In this document: piece by piece, positions 1-11,089 of the stretch
Layout: each line of letters starts with the position of its first letter
How positions within the stretch are numbered: position 1 is the stretch's first letter
Assembly (NCBI GenBank): GCA_037176725.1
Contig: JAZBRS010000039.1
Location: forward strand, 22,170,001 to 22,234,000
Reading direction: 5' to 3'
Length of the DNA stretch: 64,000 nucleotides
Source of the DNA: Posidonia oceanica
Taxonomy: Eukaryota; Streptophyta; Magnoliopsida; Alismatales; Posidoniaceae
The notes under the pieces: generated by a model
Databases searched by the model: none
What the model was told of the DNA's origin: nothing
What the model saw: the letters and a program-made list of their open reading frames with translations, nothing else
Position numbers and translations under genes: made by a program

Positions 1-2
1 CC

Positions 3-921
3 ATTAGGGAGTACGTCGACCGCTGGTGCACCCTAGCCTCCCAGGTCAAAGATAGACCCTCGGACGAGGAGTCTATTGAGATCATCATCAGTGGAGTGCA
101 GCCGGTGATTGGGGCCCTACTCTGCCTGCAATCCATCACTAGCTTTGCATTGCTGACCTGGGCTGGTGCTTGCGTGGAAGCTCACTGTGGAGTAGAAACT
201 TCCCAGCACTCCTTGCATTCGCGAAGCAAGCTACCACCTCCAGCAGCCACAACAGCAGTAATAGCAATAACAAAGGCATCAACAACTCTGACGTCCACTA
301 CTACAAGAAGCCGACCGTCGCCTGCATCAATTCTCCTGCAGAGCACGCCCTCATAGAGAGCCAGCCTGGCCTTGCTCAGCTTGCATCTGCACATAGCATT
401 CCACACACTCACAGAGCACTGCCACCGTCAAGGCCGTGCATCACGTCGCACTAGCTCGGTAAGGACAACAGCCTAAGCAAAGACGAGGCCACCGCACTGA
501 GAGCGACTTCACCCCACTCGGTGAACCACTGAGCGCCGTCTTCCCATAGGTTGTGTCACTTTTGAGGCTCCTAGAAACTCATCTGCCCTCAGACCCTCTT
601 CCATGGTGGTATGATACGAGCACGTACTGCGATTATCATCGAGCCACAGGGCACTCAACTGATAATTGCCACACTCTGCGGGATGTTATTCAGAACCTGA
701 TTGACAATGGAGTTCTTGTTGTCAGTCCACAGGAGGCAGCACACACACCTGCACCTGCACACCCTAGCATAGCCGGCCGATCCTCACCCGATCCTGCATG
801 CTTCGAGGATGCTGGGACCTCAGGGGTCTATCTTCTTGCTCCCATCCTTGCTGTTTCTAGCCCTTCCTTGATGTATCCCTCCGATCTCATCAATTTTATC
901 CTTTCCTCTGCTTCTCCCTAG
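3..921 (+). pseudogene. E3 gag fragment (Tat-like Ty3/gypsy), frameshifted
   Basis: Gag packages element RNA into virus-like particles. The first ~210 bases read, in frame 3, as a gag segment that matches the intact E2 gag in this window almost residue for residue (motif SQVKDRPSDEESIEIII against SQVRDRPSDEESIEIII). The frame then shifts: 170-454 carries the Ser/Asn-rich linker, and 553-921 carries a zinc-knuckle-like segment (CDYHRATGHSTDNC) followed by a short hydrophobic tail. The N-terminal half of gag lies beyond the left edge. No protease, RT or integrase follows; sequence homologous to the post-integrase spacer of E1/E2 starts by about 1180. So pro-pol is missing, through deletion or recombination. 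Not functional. Confidence 0.85.
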
Positions 922-1537
922 CTTTGCTCGTGGGGGATCCGGCTTAGAGTTTGCCTATTTGCCAAGCACCGGCACTATCTACAAGTGCAAACATCTTAGG
1001 TCCCAACAAAAGCATAGATCCACAGTAGTTCTAGTAGTTTCGACAGTCTCAACGACCACAGTAGTACTGCCAGAACAAGAACAACAGCAAGCAGCTGACA
1101 TTGGGGACCAGTGCTGTATCCTTTGCCTATTTCCTTATTGCATTCCTTTTCTTCCAAAAACAGAAAAAAAAAGGAAAAAATAAAAAATCAATAGCACAAA
1201 GAAAAATAGAAAACCTAAAAGCAAAAAAAGAAGAAAACATCTGCATGCTAACCACTGCCCGATGAGGAAAATCAGAAAGCAAGCCTGCTGGAAGGAGAGA
1301 GCAATCCCTTCTCAACCGACACAACCTAGATGACCAGGTAAGTGAGGAAGGCACCACCCACTAAGAGTGGGATGAAGTGTCCAAACTCCATAAGGGGCCT
1401 GCACCTCCCAGAGGGAGACAAAATGCTAGGGCGACTAAGAGAGTGAGTCAAAAAATATACACATTCGCATGGGCATAAAAGAAAATATGCTGACAGAAGG
1501 CGAAGACAGAAGTCAGCCCAAGAGAAGGATATGTGGC
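922..1537 (+). other. E3 post-gag junction and post-integrase spacer
   Basis: No gene. 922 to ~1150 is unrecognised and should contain the junction left by loss of pro-pol. About 1160-1240 is A-rich and purine-rich. 1255-1400 aligns by eye with the spacer downstream of integrase in E2 (complement of roughly 50540-50680): both contain a GCCCGRTGA block, a 'tagatg' block and a TCCAAACTCC/CCAAACCCCT block in the same order. The spacer continues at 4243 after an inserted solo LTR. Confidence 0.6.
1533..1537. repeat. target-site duplication, left of solo LTR
   Basis: GTGGC directly before the LTR. The matching right copy at 4243-4247 is GCGGC, one transition different. Five-base duplications are normal for Ty3/gypsy integrases. 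Confidence 0.6.
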
Positions 1538-2601
1538 TATAGACACCCCAATTTGATGCCCAGTCGGCGGATTTCATCCAGAGGAGCATTCTCGAAAGTA
1601 GCGGACCCCACCTTTGACCCAAACTCACCCAAAACCCTCACACCACTAACCTTCATAGCTCAAAACCCATCGGTGGCATGAAAGGCGAGGAACGGGCCCA
1701 AATTTCACTGCAGCAGGCCTTGTCCAGTTGATCTCTTGTATTGTCACTTGTCCTAGTGGTGACTTGTTCCATCGCCGATTATACTAGCGATGTGTGCTGT
1801 TGCTGGGTTGAGAGGCAACACTACTGGTTGATCTCGTGTGAGGGTCTTGCATTTTGCCCTCGCATCTCCCATGGGTCAGTAGCCGCTGCAGGCCAACTTT
1901 GCTCGTTCCACACCTTAGCTAGCCGACCTCTCTCTGAGCTCTGCCGCTCCACATGGACAACCTGATTACCTGGCTTGCCCTAGGAGCCAGCGCCTCTCCT
2001 CAGAGCTACCAACTCGAGCCCCAGCCGGTCATTTTAAAGCTCTCCTACATGACCATTTTTGGAATTTTTCGACCACTTACTACCTGACATCGACCACTTA
2101 CTCCCTAATAGTGGCCACCTTTTGGCGCTCTAGCATTGCGTCCCGTCGCTGCTCGCTGCCACTTACTCCCTGTCAGCGGCCACTTACTCCCTACCACCCT
2201 CTATCACTTCTTCACCGCCCTGCCACTGTCCCCCTTGTGTAGGCCTTGCCGAACAAAACCAGAGGAAACCCATTCCTTCCTCATTTACCGCACGACTTCG
2301 GAGAGAACCACTGCACTCCCAGCTCTCTCCCTTACATTCCTTAGCCCCCATTGCATCCTGTGAGCCACTGCAGCCCCTCCAAGCTTCCTCCAAACCCATC
2401 TCTGGCCGATAACATAGCAGCACCCTCCGTTCACCCTCGCGCAGCTCTAGCCTACCAAGCACCTCCTACACGACCCCCGAACGCACACGTGTGTAGCCCA
2501 GCCCCGCTGTGCCGCCGCCGCTGCCTCTTGCACCGCCGCAGACCCTGCATTGCCGTCCACCGGTGCCCCGCGTTGGGGAGCACACCCACGCACCCCCGTA
2601 G

Positions 2602-2607
2602 GTGAGC
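2602..2607 (+). promoter_or_regulatory. splice-donor-like site in solo LTR
   Basis: GTAG|GTGAGC at the boundary between the GC-rich upstream half and the T-rich downstream half of the LTR. The equivalent place in the other LTRs also carries a donor-like site (9496, 21009, 42951). Confidence 0.35.
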
Positions 2608-3922
2608 AAGCTTTCCTCTGGCGACGTGACACTCCCCTGTTGCTTTCTAGTCATTTAATTACGTGTGATTCCCCCTTGTTTGCCAAGTTTTTTACCTCGC
2701 CGACCTCTATTTCCTCTAGCAAAGTCTTCACTAGCCGTGTGAGGCCTTTGGCCACTGAACACGGTCGGGGAACGCCCATAGCTACCCGCATCGCATCCCT
2801 GGACCTTCCTCGACCTTCCCCAATACTCTCCATGCATAGAGGCGGTGTCCCACGGCCTGTCGGCCTTCCCAAGGCCGACGGACGGGCACGTTGCCGGCGA
2901 AGAGAGGTGGAGGTGGGGAGAGAGATCCGGAAGTCCATTTCTTGTTTTAAATACATATTTGTGTTCTTGGATATGCCATCTAGCTATTCTAGTCATTAGT
3001 TGCATGCTTCGCATTGCCAGTGACGCTGGATTTGGTGACAAAGTTTTGTACCTGGACTGTCAGAATTATCTCGCATATTACTCTCGCGTTTCTGGCTGTC
3101 CTTGGTCCGGACTTTGAACCGACGTATCTCGTGATCCAGACCCCCATTTTGTAAAATAATTGCATGATTGTATTCCCTGATATGCCATCTAGATTTGTAT
3201 ATGTTTGTTTGCATGTTTTACGATCATTTGCATAGCTAGATCGGGAGCCGAAGTTCGCTGTTTAGACTGTCTGAAGCAGTTAGCACCGCCTGTTGTATGG
3301 ACGACTTGTGCCGTCGCTGCGCATACTGGCGACGTGTGCTGTCGCCATTCTGAGGAGCGATTGTGCCATCGCCACGCACACCGGTGACGTGTCCTATAGC
3401 CGTGGTGAGAGGTGACCGATGCCTGAAGCCAGATAGTGGACAGAGCCCCCCCGCTTGCCGCCTTGTGTTTCATTTATTCGACTCGCTTAGCTTTGGTTTT
3501 GCTTCCCTGGCTTATTTATCATTACATCATGGTTCTTAACTTTAATTAGTCATTTTGGCATGGTTTTTACTAAGCTTAGCATGTTTTCTGAATACATGTT
3601 GCATGCCGCCTCCTTACATTGCATGGCTTTCTCCGACGTTTTAGTTTCTCGCTTGCATCCATTAGGGCGATGAAGCTTACTGTTTGGACTTCTTTAGAAC
3701 CGTGGTATGCCCAGTTTAGATACCAACAGCACTGCTGAGCACATAGATCACAAGTTTTGTTTTCTCTCAGGCATCATGGCATTAAGCATACATTTAAGCA
3801 TACTACAGCATTCGTAGCATGGCATAGCATTCCTTGCCTACGGGCGTACAATTAATGGCAAGCACTGCCGAAATTCCCGCATATGCGAGCGAAAAGCCTA
3901 GAAAGAACAATTCTGGGTGTAT

Positions 3923-3944
3923 GGGGGTGCCTAACACCTTCCCC
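3923..3944 (+). other. conserved LTR hairpin block
   Basis: GGTG-CCTAA-CACC stem-loop flanked by G and C runs. The surrounding ~120 bases (GCATATGCGAGC ... GTAACAGGAGTCC ... CCCTTATCC) are the best-conserved part shared by the 2.7-kb and ~6-kb LTR families. Confidence 0.55.
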
Positions 3945-4242
3945 TTGCGTAACAGGAGTCCTTACCTTTTCTTTAGCCTGCAATGACCATTATGCCCTTA
4001 TCCTAGACACGAGTCATATTTTTTGCATAACATTACATGCATTTGCATGTTTTTCCTGCTTTCTTCGGTTTTCCTCGTCTTTTGATTTAATTGACTAGGT
4101 GGCGACTTCATTTTTGCTTTATCTTTTGTTTTTCTTCACCGTTTCCCAGTGTTTTCGAGTCGAGTGTCCTCCCTCGGATTGCACCGATGTCGTGGTCGGT
4201 CACTCTCAGGCCCTCGCAGGTCCGGAAGCCCGCGCGATCACA

Positions 4243-5254
4243 GCGGCAAAGCCTTATCCCTACCAAACATTGGAGAGGAGTCGGAGCACGCGCTTGGGAA
4301 GCCTACATCTCCGAAGGGACTAGCCACCCCTTTCTGTAACAAAAGCCTCTAGCCCAGACCAGGCACCTATTACCTCCAAAGTCAGGGATAGAATGAATCG
4401 AAGCGCCCATGAGGGAGCAGAAAAGAAAAGAAAATCTCAAAAGAACGGGTGTAGGGCCCAAAGGAGTTTGGCACGGAGCACGATCCATCACCCACAACAA
4501 GCTTGAGAGCCACCACCCACCAAGGAGAGCCACCCACAGCTTGTGAGTCCTGGTAGGGTCAATTGAGTCGAGGGCACCCTCCTCCTTTTCAGCAGGCATA
4601 ATTGCTTTCCAGCACAACTAAGGGTAGATAAATAAAAATCACTTCCTAATCAATCATCTTGCTTAACCATTGCAATACATGCTTGATTATGCATAACCTC
4701 GCAGGATCAACTCTAGCATTTCCCACTACGGGCATGAGAGTCACCCTCCCTGTCAGGGCACACACATCAAAGCATTCAGAGTCGGCATTCTGTAGCTAGT
4801 GACGCAAACCTTGCATCCTCTATCAACGCACAAATACAGTGCCCCAGCACAACTGCAAGTCCAGCATAGCACTGCAAACACTCATTGTTTCGCAAGCATC
4901 AGCTAAGGACATCAAGCATATGGCAAGCTACAAAAGCACCCTTTTGGCAAACAGACAGCAATCAACCAGCCTGCATTTGAGGTGAATGTCACCAAACAAG
5001 TGTAATCCAGCGCCTCAGCCAGCATTCAGTAGCAACAGTTGAAGAGTACCTGCAGACTGGCCTCCTCAGTAGACTTCCCGGCTTAACCAGTAGGCTTGGC
5101 CCCTAGCTTTCATGTCTCCCTTTGTCTTGTTCGCCTGTAGGGCGAACCTATCTGCATCCTGATACTAGGGGCATGTCAGCCACTCTTTGATATCATTCCC
5201 TCAATGCTAGGGGCATCTTGTTTGTCCTTTGGCATCGCATTATCTGACCCTACC
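4243..5254 (+). other. E3 post-integrase spacer, continued
   Basis: No gene; an apparent minus-strand ORF (4303-4617) has no family features. 4405-4560 aligns with the spacer of E1 (complement of about 28390-28560): both have 'CCCATGAGGGAG', a purine tract, 'GGTGTAGG' and 'GAGTTYGGCA'. It continues E3 after the solo LTR. The 400-codon ORF3 that should follow is absent. At ~5160-5230 come 'gatactaggggcat' and 'aatgctaggggcatct' motifs, also present in the 3' noncoding part of E1 and E2. Confidence 0.55.
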
Positions 5255-6840
5255 CTGCGTCTTTGTCTTTGTTTGTGTCTCGGATGACAAATTCACTATC
5301 CTACCCCACGTCTTTGTCTCCGTTTGAGTCCCGGATGACAAATTCGATATCCTGCTCTGCGTTTTTGTCTCTGTTTACGTCCTGGATGACAAATTTGCTA
5401 TCCTGCCCCGCGTCTTGGTCTCCGTTAGCGTCCCGGATGACAAATTTGCTATCCTACTCTACGTCTTTGTCTCCATTTGCGTCTCGGATGACAAATTCAC
5501 TATCCTGCCCTGCGTCTTTGTCTCCGTTTGCATCCCAGATGACAAATTCACTATCCTGCCTCACGTCTTTGTCTCCATTGCATCCCAAATGACAAATTTG
5601 GTTTCCTGCTCCGTGTCTTTGTCTCCGTTTGCATCCTGGATAACAAATTCACTATCCTGCTCCACGTCTTTGTCTCTATTTGCTTCAAGATTGACAAATT
5701 CGCTATCCTGCCCAGCGTCTTTGTCACCGTTTGTGTCTCGGATGACAAATTCGCTATACTGCTCTGTGTCATTGTCTCCGTTTGCGTCCCGGATGACAAA
5801 TTCGCTATCCTGCCCCACGTCTTTGTCTCCGTTTGCGTCTCGAATGACAATTTCACCATCCTGCCCTGCGTCTTTGTCTCCGTTTGCATCCTGGATGAAA
5901 AATTCGCTATCCTGCCCTACGTCTTTGTCTCTATTTGCATCCCGGATGACAAATTCGCTATCCTACTGCACGTCTTTGTCTCCATTTGCATCCCGGATGA
6001 CAAATTCGGTATCCTACCGCGCATCTTTGTCTCTGTTTGCGTCTCGGATGACAAATTCGCTATCCAGCTCCACGTCTTTGTCTCCGTTTGTATGCCGGAT
6101 GATAAATTCGCTATCCTGCCCCACGTCTTTGTCTCCGTTTGCGTCTCGGATGACAAATTCGCTATCCTGCCCCACGTCTTTGTCTCTGTTTGCATCTTGG
6201 ATGGCAAATGCACTATCCTGCCCCACGTCTTTGTCTCTGTTTGCGTCCCGAATGACAAATTTGCTATCTTGCCCCGCATCTTTGTCTCTGTTTGTGTCCC
6301 AGATGACAAATTCGCTATCCTGCTCCGCGTCTTTGTAACCGTTTGCGTTCTAGATGACAAATTTGCTATCCTGCCTCGCGTCTTTGTCTCCATTTGCGTC
6401 CTGGACGACAAATTCGCTATCCTGCCCCGCGTCGTTGTCTATGTTTGTGTCCTGGATGACAAATTCGCTATCCTGCCCTGCGTCTTTGTCTCCGTTTGCG
6501 TCTTGGATGACAAATTCGCTATCCTGCCCCATCTCTTTGTCTTCGTGTTCGTCCCAGATCACAAATTTGCTATCCTACCCTGCATCTTTATCCCCGTTTG
6601 CGTCCCGGATGACAAATTCGCTATCCTACTCTGCGTCTTTGTCTCCGTTTGCATCCTGGATGACAAATTCGCTATCCTACTTCACGTCTTTGTCTCTGTA
6701 CGTGTCCCAAATGACAAATTCGCTATCTTGCTCCACGTCTTTGCCTCATTTTGCATCTCGGATGACAAATTCGCTATCTTGCTTCGTGATTTGTCATCGA
6801 CAGCATCTCTGGTCGACAAATTCGCTATCTAGCTCTGCTT
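5255..6840. repeat. 51-bp tandem array, about 30 units
   Basis: Units begin CGGATGACAAATTCGCTATC and continue CTGCC...GTCTTTGTCTCCGTTTGCGTC; the step is 51 bases almost throughout. Each unit contains a GGAT(N12)ATCC dyad. Because 51 is 17 codons, several frames stay open on both strands (for example 5415-6338 plus, 5917-6411 minus), giving 17-residue protein repeats. I read these ORFs as a by-product of the period. It occupies the place of the arrays in the 3' noncoding part of E1/E2. Confidence 0.9.
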
Positions 6841-7440
6841 CCTTGTCACCAGCTACATCTCGTTTGACAAGTTCGCCCCCTGCTTTGCTCTCGCTTGCCT
6901 CTTTTGGTTTCTCTCTGTGCGGATGAGGACCAATTTCCCCCTCTTCTCGAGCTGGTAGCTCTAACTGCTCGGTTTACATCCGTGAAACTGTCAGCTTGCC
7001 TTGGACCCTCGCTCTGTGCGGACGAGGACGTATTCACCCCTTTCTGTCCGGCTGGCAGCCCTAACTGCTCGATCGACAACCATCAGAATGACTATTGGGC
7101 TGGCAGCCCTAACTGCCCAGATGACACTCGTCAAACTGTCTGGCGTTCTTTCTCGATGCCAGGAGCGTTCCAGCCATCCCTTGGTATCATCAGCTTGATA
7201 CTAGGGGCATCTTTTCCGCTGCCTTTGGTATCATGCCCTCATCTCCTTGGGTTAGCAGCCCTAACTATCCGGATGACATCCGTTAAATTGTGTGGCATCG
7301 CGGGCGGCAAGCACAATAGTCTTGTCTGGAGTCCTCCTCCGGGCTGGCAGCCTTAACTGCCTAGGCGGCAAGCACGTTAGTCTCGTCTAGTCCTCCTCTT
7401 TGTGCAAGTTTGGATTAGCTGCCAACTTGTCGCCCGGCAT
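6841..7440. repeat. degenerate repeat region of E3 3' noncoding part
   Basis: Contains irregular copies of GGCTGGCAGCCCTAACTGC followed by a GATGACA(N)CGTCAAACTGTC segment, near 6950, 7050, 7105, 7250 and 7345. The same module, inverted, is in E1 around 26340-26430 (gacaggttg ... gggcagttgggggtgccagcc). It also holds 'gatactaggggcatct' (7197-7212). No gene. Confidence 0.6.
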
Positions 7441-8165
7441 CGCATTGCATCCTTTTAGCATTTCATAACATCACATTGCATCGCATCGCATCACAATGCA
7501 TGACATGGCATCCACACGTAGCATACGCATCTACACACATGCCCCTCTCAGCTGGCAGAGCCATTAGGTGGCCACTGCCCTTGCATCTAACATCATCACA
7601 TCAGCATCACATGCTAGATAGCTGCATTAGCATTGCATTTCTCATGTATGCCCAATAGAGTCAGCACTACCGTCGCATGGCACTACATCACACTGTACAT
7701 ATGCCGCGTCACTGCATACCATCACATTAGCATCGCATTTTTATCGCATTACACCGCATTCTCATTGAGCTGACATACTCCGTGTGGCCACCACACCAAC
7801 TCCCGCGCATTACATGCACAACACCAGCATCTCATACACAGCATCTGCATCACCTTCGCTTAGAGCAGAGCTCAGCGAATAGCACCCCACGTTTGAGCTG
7901 TACACCGCTCAACACAGAGCACTTGCATCGCCTTCACTTGGAGCAGTGCTCAATGATTGGCGTTCCCTGTGTTCGAGCCAAGCGGCTTAGCGCACAACAT
8001 CGCATCATCCACATTGCACACGCATGCATCGCCTACATTCCCCCTAGCGGAGTTCAGTGCAATGAGCATTAATGTGAGCATCACACCAGCATGCCGTCAG
8101 TATTGCATGATTCGCATCTACATTAGCATCGCACTAGCGTCTGCATCAGCATTTGCATTGCGGCA
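7441..8165. repeat. CAT/GCAT-rich degenerate repeats
   Basis: Irregular GCATCGCATTRCATC-like repeats. The equivalent but shorter GCATTGCATTTGCATTGG stretch lies before the PPT of E1 (about 23870-23935, inverted) and E2 (about 45765-45820, inverted). ORFs here (7782-8072, 7957-8169) are low complexity and not considered genes. Confidence 0.55.
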
Positions 8166-8178
8166 ATAAGTCACGACT

Positions 8179-8196
8179 TTCGGTGCATTCACCGAA
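8179..8196 (+). other. conserved RNA hairpin upstream of PPT (E3)
   Basis: TTCGGTG-CATT-CACCGAA, a perfect 7-bp stem with a 4-base loop, in a conserved block (TTTGCATTGCGGCAA ... CGACTTTCGG ... CCGAATAAGT). In E1 the stem is TTCGGCG/CGCCGAA: the sixth pair is T-A here and C-G there. Confidence 0.65.
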
Positions 8197-8295
8197 TAAG
8201 TGACTCACGCTGACAACAACATCGGCTTCCACCAGCATCAGGTGGGGTGTCTTGTCAACCCTGAGCCACAGCCTTGCTACGTATGACCTTGCTCA

Positions 8296-8307
8296 GGGAG
8301 GGGCATC
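8296..8307 (+). other. polypurine tract (PPT), E3
   Basis: GGGAGGGGCATC immediately before the LTR start TGTAGACACC. Identical to the PPT cores of E1 and E2 read on the minus strand. This is the primer site for plus-strand DNA synthesis. Confidence 0.85.
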
Positions 8308-9495
8308 TGTAGACACCCCATTTTGATGCCCAGTCGGTGGGATTTTTTTTGGAGGGACTTGCTCAGATCGCGGCATGGCGGACCCCACCTTCAACCCCCC
8401 ATTTCACCACCAGGTTTTTAAAACCTACCCAAAACACCTTAAACTCACCCAAAACCCTAGCACCACTAGCCTTCATAGCCAAAGCCCATTGGTGGTCTGA
8501 AAGGTGAAGAAACGGGCTCGAAATTCGTTGCAATAGGCTCTGACCAGTAGTCCCGCGTATTGCATGCGTGTTTTGCTATCGTTTATTGCATGCGCGTGTG
8601 CCCTGGGTCTGTAGCTGCTGTAGGCCAACAAAGCTTGCCTCACCCCTGGCCAAGCCGACCTCCCCTCGGACTCCGGTGCACCCCATGTGCACTGGGTCAC
8701 CAGGCTCGAGCTCAGACCCATCTTCGCCACCAGCTCCACCCTTGTGCGCCCTCAGTCGCCTGCACAAGTCAACCCGCTTGCGTACACCTAGGGAACTGTT
8801 TTGGTCGCCTTTGGCATGTGATAGTTGACTTTCGACACCCCAACAGTGACCCAACCTTGCCCTGCCACCTCCTGCCCTCGCTCCCGTGCACGCCACCTCC
8901 TGCCCATCCTGTGTTTGCTGGGAGAAAACCACCCCAACGGCACACACAGAAAACCTCGACCATTCTTTGCAAGCACCGGTCGGAGAGCAAATTTGACTCC
9001 TCCACAGCTGTCCCACACACCCCTAAGCTCCCTTGCTTCCCTGAGCCTTCACACCTGCATCCCAGATCCTGGCAGCACGCCTCCAGCCTTGCCTGAGCGT
9101 CCGAGCACCCCCGTAAATGCTGCTGCAACTCCATCGCCGGCCGACACCACCGAGCACCCCCCTCACAATCCATCTGTGGCCTGACTTCTCCTAGGCATCA
9201 CCCGAGCATGCCCCGGACAACAACCAACGCAGCCTAGCCCGCCGTGCCACCTCCGCAATGTCCAGCAACCACCACCGGCTAGGCACGCTTGTGCTTAGCG
9301 CTGGCGTAGCGAAGCATGTCAACGCACGGGCTCAGGTATTCCACCCTTCCTTGGGTACCAGGAAGCATCATCGGACCTCCTCCGTGCCTTCCAGGGAGCA
9401 GCTAGCCCCTCCCTCGCGCCAATGCTGTCGTCCCTAGCCACCGTCGGCCACTGCAACTCACTGATGTCGAGAGGCACACCCGAGTGCCCCCGCTG

Positions 9496-9501
9496 GTGAG
9501 C
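9496..9501 (+). promoter_or_regulatory. splice-donor-like site in E3 3' LTR
   Basis: GCTG|GTGAGC at the GC-rich to T-rich boundary, followed by a pyrimidine-rich stretch with CCGTTAGCCTC. The E2 LTR has CAG|GTAATT followed by a similar CCGTTAGCCTC. Confidence 0.4.
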
Positions 9502-10679
9502 AACCTTTCCGTTAGCCTCGTAGTTGTTCCCTCTTGCTCCCCAGTACTTTTAATTCGCTTTTTCTGCACTTATTTGCTATTCTTCATCACTGCTTTGTGC
9601 TTGCCGTTTTCCGGTGATGGGTCGCCAGGCGTGCGAGGCCTTCGGCCACTAAGCACGATCGGGGAACAACCATCGCGACTTGCATTGCATCCCCGGACCC
9701 TCTTCGACCTTCCCCAACATTCTCTGACTGTCGTGGCAGTGTCCTGTGGCTCGTTGGCCTTCTTTAGGGCCGGTGGACGCGTGCGTTTCCAGCGAAGAGT
9801 GATGGAGGTGGAGAAAGGGTTTTGGGTCGCCATTTTCCATTCTTTTTGCCGAGTTTTAATCCTGGTTATGCTATCTAGCTTTCCCAATCATTGCTTGCAT
9901 GTTTCTCATCGCCGGTGAAGCATGGTGTGGTGACGAAATCTGGCCATCCGACTGCTTGGTAGAACTGTGTTTTACATGTGTGTTTTCGATAGTCCCAGGC
10001 AGGACTTTGAGCCAATGTATCTCGTGATCCGTGCTTTTTTTTTATCATCCAATCTTGCACAACGCATGTCCATATATCCATGCATGACTTCCGATCATCG
10101 CTTTTCGGTTTTACGTGCTTGCATCGCCAGATTTGAGTGATGAAGTTCACTGTCCGAAATGATAGACTGGTGCGCGTAATAGTTGCACGTATTACTTGTG
10201 CATTTTTTACTTTATCCAGACCGACCAAAATAGAGCACTTTCCTTTGATCCACACATGGTTTTCTGCATCTAGCTAGTTGTTGTGCATGCCCTTGCATCC
10301 ATGCATGTTGCCTGACCAATGTTTCTCGGTTTCATGCCTTGCGTCACCTATTTTTCTGTGGTTTTCCACCTTAGACTTGGCTTTCCTCGCATATCGCTTC
10401 TCGCCTACATTGCATTAAGGCAATGATGTTTACTGTCAAGAGTCCTTCGAAACCAAGGTACGCTCGGTTTAGGACACTGGCAGCGTAGCTGAGCACATAG
10501 ATCGCCCGTTTTGTTTCTTCCATCACACATCATGGCATCTTAAGCATACATTTAAGCTTGCATTAGGCATTCATTAAGGCATAGCATTATCGCCCTTGGG
10601 CGTATATTAATCGGCATTAAGTTGCCGACATTCCACATATGTGAGCAAAAAGCCTAGAAAGACCGCTTCTCGAGCGCAT

Positions 10680-10701
10680 GGGGGTGCCTAACCCCTTCCC
10701 C
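10680..10701 (+). other. conserved LTR hairpin block (E3 3' LTR)
   Basis: Same block as at 3923, but CACC has become CCCC, weakening the stem by one pair; flanking sequence remains conserved. Confidence 0.5.
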
Positions 10702-11089
10702 ATGCGTAACAAGAGTCCCTACCATTTCTCTGGCCCGTAATAGCCATTATGCCCTTATCCATTGGCACGAGTCATGCATTTAGCAGCATTTGCATGTTTT
10801 TCGTACTTTCTACGATTTTCCTCGTCTTCCGATTTAATAGACTAGGTGGCGACTCCTCTTGCTTTATCTTTACTTTTTTCAGCGTTTTCTCGGTGTTTTC
10901 AAGTTGAGCATTCCTTCCTCGGATCCACCCACTGATCACCCCTTGACCCCTCATTTTGTTCGTGTCGGTCACACCGACACCGTTCGGGGCGGTCATCGTG
11001 ACAGTTACAAATAATAATGATTAAAGAATGAGGTTTAATTCAATGTGACAAATGTATATCGAGAATTTCAAAACTTAGATAAAATATGA

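Larger units (their letters stand above)
1538..4242 (+). mobile_element. solo LTR, E3 family (2.7 kb)
   Basis: Starts TATAGACACCCC (TG mutated to TA) and ends GATCACA. It aligns along its length with the 3' LTR at 8308-11003: similar first 150 bases, GC-rich leader, donor-like GTGAGC, the GGTG...CACC hairpin block, and the 'GACTAGGTGGCGAC' block near the end. Lengths are 2705 and 2696 bp. It is not preceded by the PPT that precedes the true 3' LTR and not followed by a PBS, but it has a near-perfect 5-bp duplication, and sequence on both sides belongs to the same E3 spacer. This fits a solo LTR left by LTR-LTR recombination of an inserted relative. ORFs inside it are not genes. Confidence 0.8.
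8308..11003 (+). mobile_element. E3 3' LTR (2.7 kb)
   Basis: Begins TGTAGACACCCC directly after a PPT and ends GTGACA, so it has canonical TG...CA ends. It comprises an initial A/C-rich part, a GC-rich leader-like part (8560-9495), a donor-like GTGAGC (9496), a T-rich part, the hairpin block near 10680, and the GACTAGGTGGCGACTCC block near 10840. It aligns with the solo LTR at 1538-4242. The downstream flank is gttac; the partner 5' LTR and flank are outside the window. ORFs inside it (8560-9096, 9484-9918, 9570-9887) are not considered genes: they are low complexity and not conserved in frame between the LTR copies. Confidence 0.85.

Noticed and set aside
1538..11003. A compact ~9.5-kb LTR element with LTRs at 1538 and 8308
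   Set aside because: The left LTR has its own 5-bp duplication, no PBS after it, and E3 spacer sequence on both sides, so it is a solo insertion.
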